Positions 1 to 7,503 of a stretch of DNA of 12,348 nt are shown one piece after another. The notes beneath the pieces are model-generated. The model was not told the origin of the DNA, made no database searches, and was given only the letters and a program-made list of their open reading frames with translations. Source of the DNA: an uncultured Clostridium sp. (lineage in GTDB: Bacteria > Bacillota > Clostridia > TANB77 > CAG-508); contig CANEMG010000010.1 of the NCBI GenBank assembly GCA_947428535.1, forward strand, positions 1-12,348, in the 5' to 3' direction. The translations under genes were made by a program, and so were the position numbers. Numbering within the stretch: the first letter of the stretch is position 1; every line of letters starts with the position of its first letter.

Positions 1-179
1 CCGTAATTTTTATTTTCAATTTTTTCACTCACTTTCATATTTAATTGTATTTATATCAGTTTTATATATTCACATTTTTTCTTACGGAAAGTGCCTTTTT
101 TACCCAAAAAGCTTGATTTTTTTTCACTTTTGTAGGATAATATAAGTGTATATTATTTTATTTAAGAGGATAATTTATT
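1..179. other. AT-rich upstream intergenic region
   Basis: No convincing coding region lies here. The stretch is very AT-rich and holds the candidate promoter and ribosome binding site of the coupling-protein gene. A short open frame runs off the left edge on the minus strand from an ATG at 36-38, but it has no Shine-Dalgarno sequence and only about 12 codons are visible, so it is not called. Confidence 0.6.
113..141 (+). promoter_or_regulatory. Candidate sigma-A-type promoter of the coupling-protein gene
   Basis: TTGATT at 113-118 and GATAAT at 136-141 are separated by 17 bp, matching the sigma-A consensus at four and five of six positions. Transcription would start near 148, leaving a leader of about 30 nt with AAGAGGA at 164-170, nine bases before the ATG at 180. 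The region is so AT-rich that chance matches are likely, so this is only moderately supported. Confidence 0.45.
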
Positions 180-2534
180 ATGGTTATGAAATATATAGAT
201 AATTTTTTGAAAAAATTGAAAACAGACAGAAATACATTTGTTACTTATGTATTAATGCTTGTTTCAATATATATATGTGTAGATAGATTATCAGAAATAT
301 TACTTATAATGTTTTCTGGTTTATCTGTTTCATATTGGGGACCTATAAAATATACACTTGCACTTGCTTGTCCTATATTTGCTTTTTATTTTTCACCAGC
401 CTCAAAATTTGCAACAGATAAATACACAAAAGAAACATTTTTTTATGTATATGCAGTTGCATTATATGTAGTATGTGTTTCTATGATTGTTCAATGGATA
501 AATAGGCTTGGATGGTTATTATTATTTTCAGTACCAAACTATTCTTATATTATTGCTACTTTTATGGATTTAATAAAACCTGCATTTTCAGCATTTGCTT
601 GGTATATACCTCTTTGTAGTTTTTATCCATTATTTAAATGGTTATTATTAACGGTTAATGATACATTATATATTAGAGAATCTATTTGGGATTATGGTGG
701 AATAGATTTATCAGACAAATCCATAGGTATGGGACCTTACACTTGTGAAATGTGTATTATTCATGATAGAGAAACTGGTAAAAATATAAAAACTCCAGAA
801 GCTCGTAGATTTGAATCAACATTAGTTGTAGGAGTATCTGGTTCAGGAAAAACTTCAATGGTATTTGAACCGATGATAGCTAGAGACATTGATAAAAAAT
901 ACTTCTTTAGAGAAACATCAAAAGAATTAGCATATACAGCATTAAAAACTCATATTGCAACTCTAAATACGCCATACTCTAATGAATACATAAATGAAAA
1001 CTTTTCTTTAAATATGATTTCACCAGTTCCATCAAAAGAAAAAGTATATAAAGCATATTTTTCAAAACTTATTTATAATTATGATGGAGCAAATACAATT
1101 TATAAAAATTTAGGTATTACATATATGGCACCAGATTACGAATCTATATCTCATATAAAAGATGTAGCTAGTAATTTTGGAATCAAATACCATATTATAG
1201 ATCCAAATGATAATTCTTCAATAGGATTAAATCCATTTAATTATGAAGATCCTTTAAAAACATCAATAGCAATATCTTCTATATTAAAAAGAATGTATGC
1301 ATCAGAAGAAGTACCTAATTTTGGAACTCATGATGAAGCATTTATGCAAAATATAGTCACACAAGCAATAGAAAATTTAGTATTAATGCTTAAAGAACTT
1401 TATCCTAGATTACACGAAGGTCTAATACCTAACTTAGAAGATTTATTAGAATTATTAAATGATTTTGACTTAATTGAAGAAATGGCTGAAAAAATGAAAA
1501 CATTTGATGACTTAGCTGAAAAATATAAAATTCAATTAGGATACTTTAAGAAAACATTTTATAAAACTGCACATAATAGAAATGAAACTGAAAAATATTT
1601 ACAAGCATCTGCCGCTCAACTTGAAAACCTACTTAGATATCCAGGGGTTAGAAATATATTATGTAATAGAACAAACAACTTAAATTATGACAAGGCTTTA
1701 GCAAATGGTGATGTTACTTTAGTATGTACTAGACGTGGTGACTTAGGTCCTAGTATTCACAAAGCCTTTGGTCTATTCTTTATCTTACTAATGCAACAAT
1801 CTGTTTTATCTAGACCAGGAAACGAAAAAACTAGAATACCACATTTCTTATATATTGATGAATTTCCACCTTTCGTTTGTAAGGCAACAGAAGATATATT
1901 TACACTATATAGAAAGTATAGAGTTGGAACAATCATATCTTCACAAAACTTATCACAATTTGGTATTAAAAATGATTATAATTTCAGACAAACACTTCTT
2001 GCAAACTGCACAACAAAAATCGTATTTGGTAATAATACACCAGAAGATAATGAGTGGTGGGAAAAAGAGTTTGGAGACAAGAGACGTTGGGTATTTACTC
2101 ATGATTATGACACAGATAAACAAAAATATAATGATACTTATAAAGGTATAAAATGGCAATGGATTTCAAACTTTAAAGAAGGTAAAGTTCAAGCCTTAAA
2201 ATTCAAAATGGTTATCTATAAAACAAAAGACTTAAAAGGTAAGAACTTAGTTGGTCAGGCTAAACTAGATTTCCTAGAAACAAAATATAAAGAAAAACAA
2301 AAAGTTAAAACTTATAATTTTGAACGTTTCTTAAAAAGTGGTACTGTTACAAATGAAGATGATGATGATAACAGCAATCCTTTAAAAAGAAAAAACAAAT
2401 TTGATTTAAAAAATATAAATTCTAATTTAGAAAGTTTAGATGAAATTGATCCTATCCAAAAAAACACAACAGATTTAAACTATAAATTTGATGATGAAGA
2501 TCCAATAACATCATTTAACTCAAATAATAATTAA
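180..2534 (+). CDS. VirD4/TraG-type coupling ATPase (T4CP-like), multi-pass N-terminus
   Basis: Probable inner-membrane DNA/protein-pumping ATPase of the VirD4/TraG/TraD superfamily, which in conjugation links a relaxosome to a type IV secretion channel. Residues 20-158 form four or five hydrophobic segments, more than the usual two. Walker A is GVSGSGKTS at residues 218-226 (K224). Walker B is FLYIDEF at 556-562 (D560, E561). The SSQNLSQF motif around Q589 and the following NCTTKIVFGNN segment match the VirD4/TraG C-terminal ATPase core. The region between the Walker motifs is long and largely helical, plausibly the all-alpha domain plus an insertion. The tail from about residue 690 is polar and Asp/Asn-rich, with an EDDDDN run near 725. 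AAGAGGA lies nine bases before the ATG; a second ATG at residue 3 is possible. The gene appears monocistronic, with its own promoter and terminator. No relaxase, VirB4 or VirB6 gene is visible. Family assignment is firm; substrate and system are unknown. Confidence 0.88.
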   Translation: MVMKYIDNFLKKLKTDRNTFVTYVLMLVSIYICVDRLSEILLIMFSGLSVSYWGPIKYTLALACPIFAFYFSPASKFATDKYTKETFFYVYAVALYVVCVSMIVQWINRLGWLLLFSVPNYSYIIATFMDLIKPAFSAFAWYIPLCSFYPLFKWLLLTVNDTLYIRESIWDYGGIDLSDKSIGMGPYTCEMCIIHDRETGKNIKTPEARRFESTLVVGVSGSGKTSMVFEPMIARDIDKKYFFRETSKELAYTALKTHIATLNTPYSNEYINENFSLNMISPVPSKEKVYKAYFSKLIYNYDGANTIYKNLGITYMAPDYESISHIKDVASNFGIKYHIIDPNDNSSIGLNPFNYEDPLKTSIAISSILKRMYASEEVPNFGTHDEAFMQNIVTQAIENLVLMLKELYPRLHEGLIPNLEDLLELLNDFDLIEEMAEKMKTFDDLAEKYKIQLGYFKKTFYKTAHNRNETEKYLQASAAQLENLLRYPGVRNILCNRTNNLNYDKALANGDVTLVCTRRGDLGPSIHKAFGLFFILLMQQSVLSRPGNEKTRIPHFLYIDEFPPFVCKATEDIFTLYRKYRVGTIISSQNLSQFGIKNDYNFRQTLLANCTTKIVFGNNTPEDNEWWEKEFGDKRRWVFTHDYDTDKQKYNDTYKGIKWQWISNFKEGKVQALKFKMVIYKTKDLKGKNLVGQAKLDFLETKYKEKQKVKTYNFERFLKSGTVTNEDDDDNSNPLKRKNKFDLKNINSNLESLDEIDPIQKNTTDLNYKFDDEDPITSFNSNNN

Positions 2535-2538
2535 ATTT

Positions 2539-2564
2539 TAAAGCTCCTAATAATAGGAGCTTTA
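2539..2564. terminator. Hairpin terminator between convergent genes
   Basis: An 11-bp stem (2539-2549 with 2554-2564) centred on AGCTCCTA/TAGGAGCT has a 4-nt loop and begins five bases after the coupling-protein stop codon. T-rich sequence follows on both sides. It can serve the plus-strand ATPase gene and also the minus-strand operon that ends at 2599. Confidence 0.85.
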
Positions 2565-2598
2565 TTTGATATTTAATTTATAAAAAATCATTTAAATT

Positions 2599-4554
2599 TT
2601 ATTTTTTATCTTCCTCTACTTTTCTCTCTGTACCAATTTCATTATTATTTATAATAGCCTCTTCTTCTGTTTCATCTTTACTACTATTTTTAATACTATT
2701 TATAATACCTATAAATTTAACCTCATCTCTTTCATCAGTAGAAGCAAATCCTCTATATTGGTTTGATAAATCTTCTAGTTTTTCTATTCTTCTAATAACA
2801 TTTTTCACATTACCATTTACTTCATTAGAAATTTTGCTAATTCCTTCATCATTAAATTTCTTAACTCCATTTACTAATTCATTCGTACCATTTAATAAAG
2901 CTGTACTTCCATTTGCTAAATTAGATGCACCTTTTGAAATTGTTCCAGCAGCTGAAGTTAACTCATTATTTGCAGATGTTAATTTATTTGCTGATGAATC
3001 TAATGTATTTAATCCTGCTTTAACTTGGCTTGAACCTACACTTAAATTTGCTGTTCCTGCTGATAAAGTTTCTGTTCCTTCACTTACTTTTTTTGCTCCT
3101 TCTACTAATGCTCCTTTTTTATCAACTAGCTGACCTACTCCTCCACTTAAAGCATCTATTCCACCTTTTAGGCTATCTATTCCACCTGATATAGTTGTTA
3201 ATCCACTATCAGCTCCTGCAAGTAGCGATTGTAAAGCAACTATTGCTTGATCATTATTACTGGCTGGTGCAGGTACATTGCTACTATTAGATAATTCTAC
3301 ATTTGCATTATTTAGTTCTTGTATTCTAGCATTATTTAAATTTATTGTTTCATTTATAACTTTTCTTGTGCTTTCATCAACTAAATCTAATTGCGTAGCT
3401 AATGCTGCATTTGCAGTTTGTATACTAGCTATTGCTCCGTTATTTGCATCAATACTGTTCTGAATATTAGTCATTGCATTTATACTATTTCCAGAAGTTC
3501 CTAAACTATCTGCAATTTGTTTTGCTTGACCAATTGCTCCTTTAATACTAGTTGTTCCAGTTTTTAAATTACTTACTCCTGCTGATAAATTTTGAACTCC
3601 TGTATTTATAGTATCAATTCCGGCTGAAAGAGCTTCTGCACCATCACTTAAATTTTTAGTTCCTTGTGATAATGTTTTACTGTTTTCATTTAAAGTATTT
3701 ATACCATTATTTAATTCATCATATTTTGAATTTATAGTGCTTACTCCATTTGATACCTGCCCCATAGCTGAATTAAATTCTTTTGACTTTGATTCATATT
3801 CAGATGAACCATTTTTTAATATATTAGTTCCATTATCTAAAGCAACTACTCCATCTCTTATCTCTAAAGAACCATCTTGTATTTGATTTATTCCATCTTG
3901 CAATTCATCTACTTTTTTAAACAATTCATCTACATTTGAAAAATCAATTTCTTCATCTAAAACTTTTGGAGAACAGTAAGTTAAAATATTACCTAATTCA
4001 AAATTAGTACTATCCATAGTAATTTCTATACTATCTGGAATATCTATATCTTCTTTTGAAATATCTAAGCTTTCTTGCATTCCTGGCATTGCAATACCAA
4101 CAGCAATTGTTTTAGTTCCATCATTTATTAATTTTCCATTTGTTATTTCTATATTTTTATTATTATCATTTTGAATCATAGTTCCTGATAATACAACAAA
4201 TGGTGTATATAAAACTTCTTCATTTCCATTTATTTCAACTTGATTTTCTATTTTATTTGTGTATTTTAATGTAATTTTTACTTTTCCACTTTTTCCAGCT
4301 AATTTTTCTGGAGTAATCTCTTTACCATCTAATTCATAAAATACCTCACAATTAACTGGTAATTCTTTATCCATTTCTGTTTGGCTAACCTCATCTTCTA
4401 TTATTGTTGTTGCTATTGTTTTATATGAATTCCCCCTCGAATCCAATCTTGAATAAATAGTTTCTTGATTTGCAAAAGCCATTATTGGCATAGTGTATAT
4501 TAACATTGTTCCCAAAACTGTAGTTGCAACCATTTTTTTACTAATATTTTTCAT
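2599..4554 (-). CDS. Secreted glycine-heptad-repeat protein (YhgE/Pip-like), partner of the MMPL exporter
   Basis: Extracytoplasmic protein of 651 residues. Residues 1-28 are a classical signal peptide (Lys-rich start, hydrophobic core, AFA before N29). Residues 30-200 look beta-rich and globular. Two long blocks follow in which glycine recurs every seven residues with Leu/Ile between: Gly 221, 228, 235, 242, 249 and on to about 333, then about 451-563. This is the X-X-X-Leu-X-X-Gly pattern known from YhgE/Pip-type proteins. An Asn/Ala-rich stretch with a Pro-Ala hinge near 427-433 separates the blocks. The C-terminus carries a VKFI motif near 612-615 and a charged tail, with no transmembrane anchor, LPXTG or lipobox. 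GAGGAGGA (4561-4568) precedes the ATG by six bases. The exporter stop codon lies only 14 bases upstream, so the two genes are co-transcribed and probably translationally coupled. Such proteins often sit beside MMPL exporters; a stalk or partner role is inference. Confidence 0.8.
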   Translation of the reverse strand: MKNISKKMVATTVLGTMLIYTMPIMAFANQETIYSRLDSRGNSYKTIATTIIEDEVSQTEMDKELPVNCEVFYELDGKEITPEKLAGKSGKVKITLKYTNKIENQVEINGNEEVLYTPFVVLSGTMIQNDNNKNIEITNGKLINDGTKTIAVGIAMPGMQESLDISKEDIDIPDSIEITMDSTNFELGNILTYCSPKVLDEEIDFSNVDELFKKVDELQDGINQIQDGSLEIRDGVVALDNGTNILKNGSSEYESKSKEFNSAMGQVSNGVSTINSKYDELNNGINTLNENSKTLSQGTKNLSDGAEALSAGIDTINTGVQNLSAGVSNLKTGTTSIKGAIGQAKQIADSLGTSGNSINAMTNIQNSIDANNGAIASIQTANAALATQLDLVDESTRKVINETINLNNARIQELNNANVELSNSSNVPAPASNNDQAIVALQSLLAGADSGLTTISGGIDSLKGGIDALSGGVGQLVDKKGALVEGAKKVSEGTETLSAGTANLSVGSSQVKAGLNTLDSSANKLTSANNELTSAAGTISKGASNLANGSTALLNGTNELVNGVKKFNDEGISKISNEVNGNVKNVIRRIEKLEDLSNQYRGFASTDERDEVKFIGIINSIKNSSKDETEEEAIINNNEIGTERKVEEDKK

Positions 4555-4568
4555 AAAATTTCCTCCTC

Positions 4569-6638
4569 TTATTTATCTAAATTTCTCATTCCAATTGTTG
4601 TTTTACAAATTAATTTATCAAACAATAATAGAAATGCTGGTAATACTAAGATAACTGTTATCATACTAACTATAGCTCCTCTAGACATTAATGTACATAG
4701 TGATGCAATCATCTCTATTTTCGAATAAGCTCCAACTCCAATTGTTGCTCCAAAAAAACATAATCCGCTTATTACAATAGAACCTATTGAATCGCCTAAT
4801 GCTTTATCTACAGCTTCTTTTTTTGTATTTCCATCTTTTCTATTTGAAATATATTTTGTAGTTATTAAAATTGCATAATCTATTGTAGCTCCAAGTTGAA
4901 TTGTTCCAATTACAATTGAAGCAACAAATGGTAATATTGTTTTTGTATAATATGGAATTCCCATATTTATAAATATAGCAAATTCTATAACACAAATTAA
5001 AATTACTGGTAATGAAATAGATTTAAGTACAAAAATCATAATTATAAATATAACACCTATTGATACTGTATTAACGCTATTAAAGTCATGATCACATATT
5101 TGAACCATATCTTTCATTAATGGGCCTTCACCTGCTAAAATTGCACTATTATCATACTCAGCTATAATTTTATTCAATTCATCAATTTGACTATTTAATT
5201 CATCTGTTGCCATTTCATAATTTGAATTTATAATAACTAATTGATATTTATCATTTTGAACGTTTTTTAAAATATCTTCTGGTATCACTTCTTTTGGCAT
5301 TCCAGAATCAGCTATTTTAGATAATCCTATAGTCCATTCAATTCCATCTACATCTTCTATTTTATCTAACATTTCATTTACTGTCTTATCTGGAAGATTT
5401 TTATCAAGTAAAAGAATTTCTGTTGATACCATATTAAATTTTTCTTTTAATTCTGTATTTGCTGTTATGCTCGGAAGTGTATCAGGTAACGATTTATCTA
5501 AGTTGTAATAAATATCTGTATTTTTATACCCATAAAATGCTATTGGTAATATTATTAAAAATGCTATAATCGTTAATTTATAATGATCTATTGAAAATTT
5601 TTTTATTCTAGTAAATTTAGGCATAATCTGTTTATGTCTTGTTTTCTCTATCAATTTATCAAACTCAAGTATCATTGCTGGTAATATTGTTATAACAGAA
5701 ACAACTCCTAAAAATACTCCTTTTGCCATTACTATTCCTATATCTTTTCCAAGTGTTAAATCCATGCTACATAATGCTAAAAATCCTGCAATTGTTGTAA
5801 GTGAACTTCCTACTACTGATACTAATGTTTTTGATATTGCTATTTGCATTGCTTCATTTATATTTTTACAATTTTGCTTTTCACTCATATAACTATGATA
5901 TAGGAAAATAGCAAAATCTGTTGTAACTCCTAACTGCAAAACTGCACTTATTGCTTTAGTTATATACGATGTTTCTCTTAAAAAAGCATTAGTTCCCATA
6001 TTATATAAAATTGCAAGCCCTATATTAAGAAGTAAAATAAATGGTACTATATATGAATCTAAGGCTATTTGCAAAACTATTACGCATAATATTACAGCTA
6101 TTAATACATAAATAACTATTTCAGAATTTGATATATCTCTTGTATCAACTACTATTGCTGACATACCACTTATCTTACATCTTTCATCTGTTATTTCTCT
6201 TAAAGTTTCTATAGTTTTTAATGTTTCTTCATCAGATATTCCTTCTTTAAATGTTGCAAACATTATTGTTGCCCCATCTTTATATATTTTATCTTTTATA
6301 TCATCTGGTAACATTTCTATTGGTACTCCGCTCCCTAAAATATCTGAAAAGCTAATTGCCATTGCTACATTATCTATTTTTTTTATTTCATCTTCTAACT
6401 TCTGAATATCTTTTGTAGACATATTGTCTAATAATATCACAGAATAGGCACCCATATTAAACTCATTAGATAGTATATTTTCTCCTTGAATTGTTTCAAT
6501 ATTTTCTGGTAGATACACTAATATGTCATAATTAATTCTAGTTGCCTTTATCCCTATTATTGATGGAATAAGTAGTAAAACTGCTATTAATAATATAATC
6601 TTCTTATATTTACATACAAATTCACCAAATTTTTTCAT
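4569..6638 (-). CDS. MMPL/RND-family membrane transporter
   Basis: RND-superfamily exporter of the MMPL (YdfJ/YdgH-like) type, predicted to move lipids or other hydrophobic compounds across the cytoplasmic membrane using the proton gradient. The 689 residues form two similar halves. Each has one helix (about 12-30 and 355-371), a large extracytoplasmic loop (about 31-170 and 372-520) and five more helices, giving 12 in all. Each half carries the expected Asp motif in its fourth helix: GVTTDFAIFLYH (D241) and GATIDYAILIT (D587). The loops also share a GMP/GVP...PDDI or PEDI segment, a sign of internal duplication. I start at the ATG at 6638 because AAGGAGGG (6645-6652) lies six bases upstream. 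An in-frame ATG at 6668 would add ten residues but sits inside an operator palindrome and lacks a ribosome binding site. It is first in a two-gene operon with the heptad-repeat gene, and its promoter is overlapped by TetR-type operators. The substrate cannot be read from sequence. Confidence 0.9.
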   Translation of the reverse strand: MKKFGEFVCKYKKIILLIAVLLLIPSIIGIKATRINYDILVYLPENIETIQGENILSNEFNMGAYSVILLDNMSTKDIQKLEDEIKKIDNVAMAISFSDILGSGVPIEMLPDDIKDKIYKDGATIMFATFKEGISDEETLKTIETLREITDERCKISGMSAIVVDTRDISNSEIVIYVLIAVILCVIVLQIALDSYIVPFILLLNIGLAILYNMGTNAFLRETSYITKAISAVLQLGVTTDFAIFLYHSYMSEKQNCKNINEAMQIAISKTLVSVVGSSLTTIAGFLALCSMDLTLGKDIGIVMAKGVFLGVVSVITILPAMILEFDKLIEKTRHKQIMPKFTRIKKFSIDHYKLTIIAFLIILPIAFYGYKNTDIYYNLDKSLPDTLPSITANTELKEKFNMVSTEILLLDKNLPDKTVNEMLDKIEDVDGIEWTIGLSKIADSGMPKEVIPEDILKNVQNDKYQLVIINSNYEMATDELNSQIDELNKIIAEYDNSAILAGEGPLMKDMVQICDHDFNSVNTVSIGVIFIIMIFVLKSISLPVILICVIEFAIFINMGIPYYTKTILPFVASIVIGTIQLGATIDYAILITTKYISNRKDGNTKKEAVDKALGDSIGSIVISGLCFFGATIGVGAYSKIEMIASLCTLMSRGAIVSMITVILVLPAFLLLFDKLICKTTIGMRNLDK

Positions 6639-6644
6639 TAAGAA

Positions 6645-6652
6645 CCCTCCTT
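6645..6652 (-). promoter_or_regulatory. Ribosome binding site fixing the MMPL start
   Basis: AAGGAGGG on the minus strand, six bases before the ATG at 6638. It lies downstream of the alternative ATG at 6668 and so argues for the shorter 689-residue protein. Confidence 0.85.
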
Positions 6653-6661
6653 TTAAAATTG

Positions 6662-6674
6662 TGACCATTGGTCA
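6662..6674. promoter_or_regulatory. TetR-type operator O1 (TGACCATTGGTCA)
   Basis: Perfect 13-bp palindrome differing from the two other copies by one symmetrical substitution (TGACCA for TGACTA). It lies just downstream of the predicted exporter transcription start (about 6676), where a bound repressor would block elongation or initiation. Centre at 6668. Confidence 0.7.
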
Positions 6675-6682
6675 TTTCGGTT

Positions 6683-6711
6683 ATTATAGCACCATACTGA
6701 CTATTAGTCAA
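6683..6711 (-). promoter_or_regulatory. Promoter of the MMPL/heptad-repeat operon
   Basis: On the minus strand TTGACT (6706-6711) and a perfect TATAAT (6683-6688) are spaced by exactly 17 bp, with an extended -10 TGC. The -35 box lies in operator O2, so repressor binding would directly exclude sigma-A RNA polymerase. The start is expected near 6676. Confidence 0.85.
6698..6710. promoter_or_regulatory. TetR-type operator O2 (TGACTATTAGTCA)
   Basis: Perfect 13-bp palindrome centred at 6704 and overlapping the -35 box of the exporter promoter. It is the reverse complement of O3; the centres are 33 bp apart, about three helical turns. Confidence 0.8.
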
Positions 6712-6729
6712 TAGTTTTTAAACAAAAGA

Positions 6730-6758
6730 TTGACTAATAGTCATATTTGTGTCATAAT
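6730..6758 (+). promoter_or_regulatory. Promoter of the tetR-family regulator gene
   Basis: TTGACT at 6730-6735 and CATAAT at 6753-6758 have a 17-bp spacer and an extended -10 TGT. The -35 box lies in operator O3, implying autoregulation. The layout mirrors the exporter promoter. Confidence 0.75.
6731..6743. promoter_or_regulatory. TetR-type operator O3 (TGACTAATAGTCA)
   Basis: Perfect 13-bp palindrome centred at 6737, overlapping the -35 box of the regulator promoter. With O1 and O2 it gives the consensus TGACYANTRGTCA. Confidence 0.8.
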
Positions 6759-6814
6759 ATGTATATGCAGTTACGAAAAAATAGTTCATTAGAATAATGA
6801 AAGGAACTAATATT

Positions 6815-7408
6815 ATGAAAAAAAACGAATCAGAAAATAAAGAAACAAGACTTTTAAACACTGCATTTAAACTATTTACAGAAAAAGGATTAAAAGATAC
6901 TTCTATTCAAGAAATAGTTGATAATGCTGATGTTGGAAAAGGCACTTTTTATTTATATTTTAAAGATAAATATGAAATTAGAGATATTTTAATTGCCAAA
7001 AAATCAGAAAAACTTTTTAATGAAGCTTTAAATGCTCTTAGAAAAAATTATATTTCTAGCCTTAAAGATCAAGTAATTTTTATAATAAATTATGTTATAG
7101 ATACTCTAAGTAAAAATACTTTATTGCTTAAATTTATTTCAAAAAATTTATCTTGGGGAATTTACAGTAAAACTGTAAGTAAAATATATGAAGAAAAAGG
7201 CAAACAAGAAAATGGAATTTATCAATTATTTCTAAAAGGAATACAAGAAAATAATATAAAATTAGAAAATCCTGATGTTACTTTATTTATGATTATAGAG
7301 CTTGTAAGTTCAACTTGTTTTAATTCTATTTTATATAATGATCCTCTTCCAATAGAAAAATTTAAACCTTTTTTATATAATACGATTCGAAAAATGTTAT
7401 CTGAATAA
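6815..7408 (+). CDS. TetR/AcrR-family transcriptional repressor of the MMPL operon
   Basis: One-component regulator of 197 residues, the usual TetR-family length. The N-terminal 55 or so residues are a typical TetR helix-turn-helix domain: TAFKLFTEKGLKDTSIQEI, then a recognition region with VGKGTFYLYFKDK. The rest is helical and divergent, as expected for a ligand-binding and dimerisation domain. I start at the ATG at 6815 because AAAGGA (6800-6805) lies nine bases upstream; an in-frame ATG at 6797 would add six residues but has no ribosome binding site and falls in a small inverted repeat. It is transcribed divergently from the MMPL operon across a region with three palindromes, two of them on the -35 boxes, so it probably represses both itself and the exporter until a ligand, perhaps the exporter's substrate, releases it. 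A 20-bp terminator follows directly. Confidence 0.92.
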   Translation: MKKNESENKETRLLNTAFKLFTEKGLKDTSIQEIVDNADVGKGTFYLYFKDKYEIRDILIAKKSEKLFNEALNALRKNYISSLKDQVIFIINYVIDTLSKNTLLLKFISKNLSWGIYSKTVSKIYEEKGKQENGIYQLFLKGIQENNIKLENPDVTLFMIIELVSSTCFNSILYNDPLPIEKFKPFLYNTIRKMLSE

Positions 7409-7453
7409 AAAATTTTAGTGGCAATTCATTAAAGAATTGCCACTAAAATTTTT
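7408..7453. terminator. Strong bidirectional terminator
   Basis: A perfect 20-bp stem (7408-7427 with 7434-7453) with a 6-nt ATTAAA loop. The core is AGTGGCAATTC/GAATTGCCACT and A/T tracts flank both sides, so RNA from either strand ends in a U-run. It begins at the last base of the regulator's stop codon and also lies downstream of the minus-strand operon ending at 7504. Confidence 0.92.
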
Positions 7454-7503
7454 AAACATATGTATATTATAGGAATGCAAAAACAAGCATCCCCAATTGG
7501 ACA

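Noticed and set aside
1..38. Possible start of a divergent minus-strand gene (ATG at 36-38 reading off the left edge)
   Set aside because: Only about 12 codons are visible and there is no Shine-Dalgarno sequence upstream; chance open frames are common in such AT-rich DNA.
93..120. A/T-rich imperfect hairpin followed by a T-run, like a weak terminator
   Set aside because: The stem is mostly A-T with a bulge and no upstream gene is visible for it to serve.
1855..2159. Open frames of 98 and 68 codons on both strands inside the coupling-protein gene
   Set aside because: Shadow frames within a strongly conserved ATPase core; no ribosome binding sites and no recognisable protein features.
2834..3463. 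Plus-strand open frames of 99 and 61 codons opposite the heptad-repeat gene
   Set aside because: They arise from the repetitive codon pattern of the gene on the other strand and have no support of their own.
6785..6801. 7-bp inverted repeat (TTCATTA, GAA, TAATGAA) in the tetR leader touching the ribosome binding site
   Set aside because: It could slightly mask the ribosome binding site, but the stem is short and A-T rich, so a regulatory role is not supported.
7470..7500. Short hairpin (GGGATGC with GCATTCC, one G-U pair) after the minus-strand operon
   Set aside because: A 7-bp stem with an 8-nt loop and no U-run; the perfect 20-bp hairpin just beyond is a better terminator.
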